A stretch of 64,000 bases of DNA from Voacanga thouarsii (taxonomy: Eukaryota > Streptophyta > Magnoliopsida > Gentianales > Apocynaceae): the NCBI GenBank assembly GCA_026120185.1, contig JANUWF010001719.1:2256501-2320500 (forward strand). Direction: 5' to 3'. Position 1 is the stretch's first letter. Every line of letters starts with the position of its first letter. This document shows, one piece after another, positions 58,945-64,000 of this stretch. Below the pieces are notes generated by a model. The model saw only the letters and a program-made list of their open reading frames with translations, did not search any database and was not told the DNA's origin. Made by a program: the position numbers and the translations under genes.

Positions 58945-59379
58945 ACATCCAGGAAACCAGGCGGTTGCCTTACTCTTGTTTTTGTGTTTGTGGGGAACTG
59001 AGGTTGAGGGTGCGGTTGCGGGAGCTTTAGCAGAGCCTGAACTTGAATCACCTCTACCAGAAGCTGCCTCTGCAAATGAGTGTTTTTCTGTTGCTGAATT
59101 TTCAACAAAAACATAACGTTTTGGTACAGTATTTTCCTCCAACTCTGATGCTGAATATTTAACTTGGCTCAATACGGGCACAGGGCCTTCAAGTAAACTA
59201 TTTCCAGAAATGTTCAAGAACCGAAGACTCCAAAAAGATCTCAAACATGAAGGCTTAAATACAACTTCATCATCTTCAGTCTTTTGGGGAGTAGCTTTCC
59301 TTGAAGTGAAGTTAAGTACTGGTAAGAAGAGAACAAAAAAGAATTTACACTGTTGGTGATAGACGATAGTACAAGACAT
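58945..59379 (-). pseudogene. SOBIR1-like LRR receptor fragment (last LRR to juxtamembrane)
   Basis: The minus frame gives SLRFLNISGNSLLEGPVPVL, SQVKYSASELEENTVPKRYV, FVENSATEKHS, then Ala/Pro/Ser-rich sequence and HKHKNKSKATAWF. SOBIR1-type receptor kinases have this order: a last LRR, GP-PV-SQVK, a VLAENS-like segment, a Pro/Ala stretch, KHHHKKK and the start of the membrane span. SOBIR1 is the co-receptor for LRR receptor-like proteins in immunity. The membrane span and kinase are absent; homology stops where protease prodomain sequence begins. The assignment is from remembered family sequence. Confidence 0.5.
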
Positions 59380-59489
59380 CCCTTTTTTCCTTTGTTTTTT
59401 GTGTACACAAGTATTGAAAACTAATCAAGAAAACCTACCAAAAATGGCTACTGAGAGTATGCAAGACCTTAAGTAAATACAAATCAAGA

Positions 59490-59660
59490 ATTTCACAAGA
59501 CCTTAAGATTCCATTTTTCTCCTTCCTTGTGCTTGTTTCGTTTTGGGCTCTGTAATCTCATAATCACCTCTATCTTCATCCTCAATCAATTCCACTTTTG
59601 GGTCAACCAGTTTACCTTCTTTCTCCGCCACACTTACCTTGTGAAAATTACCATCTGTAA
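59490..59660 (-). pseudogene. Unrecognised exon-like fragment
   Basis: The minus strand reads DGNFHKVSVAEKEGKLVDPK, VELIEDEDRGDYEITEPKTK, QAQGRRK: about 50 protein-like, acidic/basic codons without a stop. A donor-like CAAG/GTAAGT occurs inside it, so part may be intron in the source gene. The family is not recognised. It may be a third captured piece next to the two above. Confidence 0.3.
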
Positions 59661-60749
59661 ATGAATGACACATAGCCTTTTACGGCTGCCTTAGCTGATT
59701 TTGAATAGCCTGGTTTTTCTTTTTCTACAAATTTATATTAGTCACTTTATGATGGCAGCTTACTTTCCACACACTTAATTTGTCGAGGTCAGCCTATCAA
59801 TCTGTTGTAAGGACCCCTATTTCAAGTATTGATCTTTTAAATGTGTTATTGCCTCATTAGGATGCACCAAAGGTGCAGTGGACTTTGAACTACTACAATC
59901 GTAATGTCATTCTTGCTATTCTTGACCCCACACTTATAGACACCCTACTTGCATTGATTTTGGCAACCATTTCTGCATGAATAGTACCCCCAACTGGTTG
60001 ACAAGTGTAGCAAGTGATTGACAAGTGTACAAAGCAGACATCTACAAATTTGCTATAGTACTAATTTACTATTTTGTAGTGGGATGTTCATTGTCTAATA
60101 TGTCTTGCTTATATTGAATGTTTGACTTATGAGTTGATAGTAGGGTGGGGCTATATTAGTCTTTTTGAAATATACAATGTTGGAGTATATATAAGCTTTT
60201 TTTTACTACTACTTTTTCCGGTTGTGTTTTTCAAAAGTTTTTTTGGTGGTTGTTTACTTTCTGTGTCTTTCCTGGTTGTTGAAGGTTGCTGCCATTCAAG
60301 GTGAATTAAATACGCTTAATTGAGTTTGGATTTATTCTTAGTTCGTGATTGTAGAATGGTTTGACAATGCATGTTAGCTGTTTATTTTTATATATGTGTT
60401 TTTTCTTTTAGACCATAAGTTTTTTGTGTTCAAATGAATTTTTAATAATCATATGTGAAATATAATTTTTTTTGTATGTTTAAAACATAGATATTATATT
60501 TTTGTTCAATGAAATTTAGCTATTCTGGTTTGCATTTGTTCTTAACATCTGCCTATGCAATGATTTGTCAGTGCATGTTACTTTTCGGTTCTTGTACATG
60601 TGTTTTTAGTTTTGGAGCATAAACTTTTGATGTTTAGATTTTTTTTTTTAAATTGTATGCCAAAAATATTTACCCTGTGTACAAAAACATACATATTATA
60701 TTAAAATAATTCGTGTTTTAGACATTTTAAAGTATATTTTTCCCATTTT
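59661..60749. other. No gene seen; internal duplication
   Basis: Segments at about 60360-60440 and 60563-60650 are diverged direct copies (GCATGTTA, TATGTGTTTTT, CATAA-TTTTTG). The CACTACAAAATAG-like end near 60081 has no partner. No coding sequence is supported. Confidence 0.35.
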
Positions 60750-62399
60750 TTTTACATGTGCTACGCAACAAAACAGAAAGAGGATTATACAAGAAATTTG
60801 TGCAAGTAAGTTTTTAACTTCATTGTTTGTTTCAGCAAGTTCGATACTCATATACTGTTCTAATATGATGTTTTCTCTATTTTCTTGAAAATGTGATGTT
60901 AATTTGTTGTTTTCTACTATTTCATGTGATATAGTTCACTATAGTAATTTGATGGTGCATAATAAATGCGATTAGATCATTTTTGGTACTATTGAAAAAT
61001 ATAGCATGATGCATAAAAAACCAGAAAAACAAATACTAAGAGAAAACTCAAAAAAAGAATCATCACAAGTTGCAAAGGCTGATCAATTAAGAAAACAAAG
61101 AGAGAGATATGCAGCGATGTCAGAATCTGAAAGAAGTAGGTTATTAGCTAAAAGGAGAGAACGATATGCAAGGAATAAAGGGATGCTTCAGCAAACAGAT
61201 AAACGAAAGAGAAAGACATCTGAGGGAAGTACACAAGTAGAAATGGTTGGTTAAAAGTTTGATCCGAAGGAATTTACACAAGCAAATATCAATGATTTGG
61301 ACCCAACACTTAGGAAGCAGATTCATATATCTGAAAATGTTGTCCACTGTCTAAAAGGATAACAAATATCCAAAGGAATGATCAAAGTGTCTCAATTCAT
61401 AGCCAACAAAATGCAAGTACATTTAGAAATTTACCACATAGAGACAAAAGTGTTGTCGATGAAATGACTATTGGAAGAATAGAATTCAGTCGTCAACATC
61501 CAATTGAGATCGACTTTAAACAAAAAAGGAAAGCACTTAAATTAGGTGAGTTTATTTCTTCAAAATTATTTAATATTTTCAGTTTAATATTTTAGTATAT
61601 GTTTATGTATATATGTATACACATTAAAATGTAAATTTCCAATATCAGCATTGAAGTTTTTTATTTTACTCAGGTTTGCATAGGCCATTCGTTATTCATG
61701 AGCGAAACGAAACTGCTGAAAGACGTATGTTCAAATATTTAATTAATTAAACCACTTTTTTATTATGTATATATGTATATTTAAGTTTGGTTATTTATCA
61801 TACAGTTTTGTTAAAGGAAAGAAATGAATTGCCGAAAAACAAAAAGTTGAAAGAAGTTGTCAATAAATTCAATATAAGTGAAAAAGGTAAATTCTTATTT
61901 TTTTTAGGTCAAATGTAGAGATAATACTTATAATTGTAATTGAAAACTATGATCACATTTCAATAGTTGTATTTAACTTCTGGTGCTTTTTTACTTAGGG
62001 TCATCATCAAACGCATGTTTTGACAATGAAAGATCTCATTGGCATCGTACAAATAATGAAGGTACAATTTATTATTAATATGAGACAATTTATTACTTGT
62101 TATATATTTAACAAAGTAAGTTTTCCTTTGCATTAGATGCAGATGAACTTTGTGGTGATTGTCTAACCATGTTTGAAGATATCTACAATATTGATGCAGG
62201 TATGTACAAGTATTATTTATTTTTATTTTTTTGCTTGATTTTTTATCATTATTATTATTCAATCCTCAAATTCTATCATTACAAGTATGGTATAGCTATT
62301 TCTAACTCAACATATTTTATATATTTAGGTTATACATCTCTTGTAAGAGAAAATGAAGTTGAACCTTTGCCTACACCAAACAGCCCTGCATCAGGTTAG
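60750..62399 (+). CDS. Multi-exon gene-like locus with basic RERYA repeat N-terminus, function unknown
   Basis: Exon 1 appears noncoding and ends at donor 60805 (GCAA/GTAAGT). Exon 2 starts at 61005, with ATG 61006. It encodes a Lys/Arg-rich protein with RKQRERYAAMSESERSRLLA and KRRERYARNKG, a two-unit repeat. A TAA at 61252 and a frame change near 61350 break exon 2, or an unseen intron removes them. Then come exons 61674-61724, 61806-61886, 61999-62061, 62137-62199 and 62329-62399, each with GT-AG borders, all introns phase 1, and an open frame to TAG 62397-62399 (CGDCLTMFEDIYNID, EVEPLPTPNSPASG). The RERYA repeat recalls N-termini of plant Helitron helicase-like proteins, but no Rep or helicase domain is here. 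Confidence 0.5.
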
Positions 62400-62784
62400 A
62401 AAAAAAAAAAAAAATCCCTAACCAACTGCATCATAAATTAGAAGTATTCCTTACACTTTAGTGTAAAAAAGTCTTTACATGAATCAATTCGATGTCTTAC
62501 ATTGTAATAATACAGAATCTGCAATAAAATTAATCCTCATGATATTACTAAAATATCATTTATAATACTCCTTGCTTCATGTAACTTATTTGTGCTCCTA
62601 CAAACTCTATGCTTTTTCCTTTAGCCATTAGATTTCGTTGTAATTTGTCCAATTAAAATATTCAGAAGTAGTAATTTGTAAACTTCTAATTTGTAATTTG
62701 GCCATATCCAAATTCCTTTGATTTGTTTGCAAGACACTGAATGAAAATAGTTCAACCTAGATATATATTGCAATGTTCTAAGAA

Positions 62785-62985
62785 GAGCTGGGCTCAACGA
62801 CTGCCTAAAACACCTTCATTTGAATATTAAACAAGTTTTAAGGAAGCTTAGATATGATATGTTATGCAGGAAAATTTAGAGAAGCCATCTATGTAAAGGT
62901 GTGTTCATTAAATGGTAAAAACACAAATTGTATTTTGTGCAGTTTAAGTGTAATGGTTGTTTTACTTTAAAATGGTCTTAGGCCA
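62785..62985 (+). repeat. Diverged direct repeat, copy 1
   Basis: It aligns with 63485-63685 (AAGCTTA-ATATGATATGTTATG-AGGAAAATTTA, CATTAAATGGTAAAAACA, TTTTACTTTAAAATGGTC), about 700 bp apart. AT-rich; no coding function seen. Confidence 0.65.
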
Positions 62986-63316
62986 TATGCAATTTCTTTG
63001 GATCCATTTGCAGGATACTGTTAAGAAATTCTAAGTTTTAAAACTTTAGTAGCTTTTAAAATAAGTTACCTCTCCAATAAAATCATTTTTCCAATTGTCA
63101 TGCCAACAATCTACCTTAAAAAAAAAAAAAAAACTTAATACAAAATGGATTTGTCACTTAGGGTTAGAGGACTGGGTGGGGAAGGAACCAGAAAAGGAGT
63201 ATAATTTTCATAATTCATAAATATTTAAAATTTACCTTGAAATAATAACAATGTTATCGTTTGGAATACTTTTCGATGTAGAAGGAGTAAATTCATCAAT
63301 ATCACATCTTAAATTT

Positions 63317-63344
63317 TTAATATATATATATATATATATATATT
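63317..63344. repeat. TA microsatellite
   Basis: Uninterrupted TA dinucleotides. Similar tracts lie at about 131-164, 5492-5516 and 13570-13596. Confidence 0.9.
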
Positions 63345-63484
63345 AGAGATTGATTATACAATATTTATAATAAAATAAAGAAGAAGTCATAAAATGACAA
63401 GGATATCAAAATCTCCATCGTAAAGTTGCTGAAATTCTCTTTTGCATTGTCGAATGGTGGTGGCTATTTGAATGTTTTCAGAAG

Positions 63485-63685
63485 GCCTGGCCTAAACAGC
63501 TCGCTAAAACTCCTTCATGTAGAAGTAAAACAAGATTTAGGGAAGCTTACATATCATATGTTATGTAGGAAAATTTATAAAAGCCACCTATGTAAAGTTG
63601 TGATCATTAAATAGTAAAAACAGGATTGCTATTTTGTGCACTTTAACTGTCCAAGCCGTTTTACTCCAAAATGTCCTTAAGGACG
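63485..63685 (+). repeat. Diverged direct repeat, copy 2
   Basis: Partner of 62785-62985. An open frame across it (63426-63614) is not preserved in the other copy, so it is not taken as coding. Confidence 0.65.
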
Positions 63686-64000
63686 GCTGTGATCTTTGAA
63701 GCAATCACCTAATCTCAAGCCTTTGATGTTGGAAATTATTTGGTATAACTTTTGTGGATCTTTGATGCATAAAAACTCCTACATTCAAATAACACTAAAG
63801 GTACTCATAGTTAGCTTCCGAAAATTGTAATTGCTCACACCTCTATTTGTTGATTAAACTATACAAAATAGCCACTACTTTTGAAGTATTTTGTACTTGG
63901 ACATGTACATAAATGTCTTAGGGACATTTTAAGATAAATTTGACATCATTTGGACCAGTACATAGAAAATTATGCATAAAACATGAAAGATTGGCACCAT

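Noticed and set aside
60000..60081. CACTACAAAATAG-like end on the minus strand at about 60081, suggesting a CACTA that might carry the 58560-59660 fragments
   Set aside because: No matching partner end or 3-bp duplication was found to the left, so a single CACTAC motif is not enough.
1..64000. tRNA, rRNA, CRISPR arrays, bacterial-type operons or organelle inserts
   Set aside because: No cloverleaf, rRNA motif, regular spacer array or organelle gene text was seen by eye; the composition and features are those of plant nuclear DNA.

Overview
The window is nuclear DNA of a flowering plant, most likely a eudicot. It is AT-rich, with GT-AG introns, plant-type Ty1/copia, Ty3/gypsy, RTE-LINE, hAT, CACTA and Mutator elements, and fragments of plant-only gene families (RWP-RK, plant beta-1,3-galactosyltransferase, MEKK1-like, SOBIR1-like). 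No intact, clearly single-copy host gene was recognised. All homology statements come from reading motifs; no search was run.

Positions 1-32814 read best as one nested transposon complex. An old, degenerate copia element on the minus strand (copia-3, about 21145-32814) carries a Ty3/gypsy element in its 3' LTR (minus strand, left edge off the window to 21144). The gypsy internal region holds a hAT (2364-5695), a small CACTA (6998-7556) and an antisense galactosyltransferase exon (6037-6150). The gypsy 5' LTR is split by two related young copia elements in head-on orientation: copia-1 (8211-13486, plus, TSD AATAT) and copia-2 (14171-19541, minus, TSD CTGCC).

The most unusual object is copia-2. 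In place of protease and integrase it carries a plant RWP-RK (RKD-type) gene in antisense to the retroelement, with introns, promoter-like sequence and three 57-bp repeats in its first exon (about 16824-18509). Copia-1 retains only the last 57 bp of that segment, then has normal protease and integrase. Both copies share the same large gag deletion.

Positions 32815-45054 hold a copia fragment, a 5'-truncated RTE LINE (33899-36493), a probable solo gypsy LTR (39419-41242), a diverged copia LTR fragment and long AT-rich stretches. Positions 45055-55905 are a degenerate 10.9-kb copia element (copia-4, plus), interrupted by a solo LTR with a perfect 5-bp TSD (52096-53546).

Positions 55906-64000 are rich in captured gene pieces. 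A Mutator-like element (55937-57895) carries a MEKK1-like fragment. An antisense stretch (58560-59379) joins a SOBIR1-like receptor fragment to a papain-like protease prodomain. A multi-exon gene-like locus (60750-62399) has five consecutive symmetric phase-1 mini-exons. Gene capture by transposons, often in antisense, recurs across the window.
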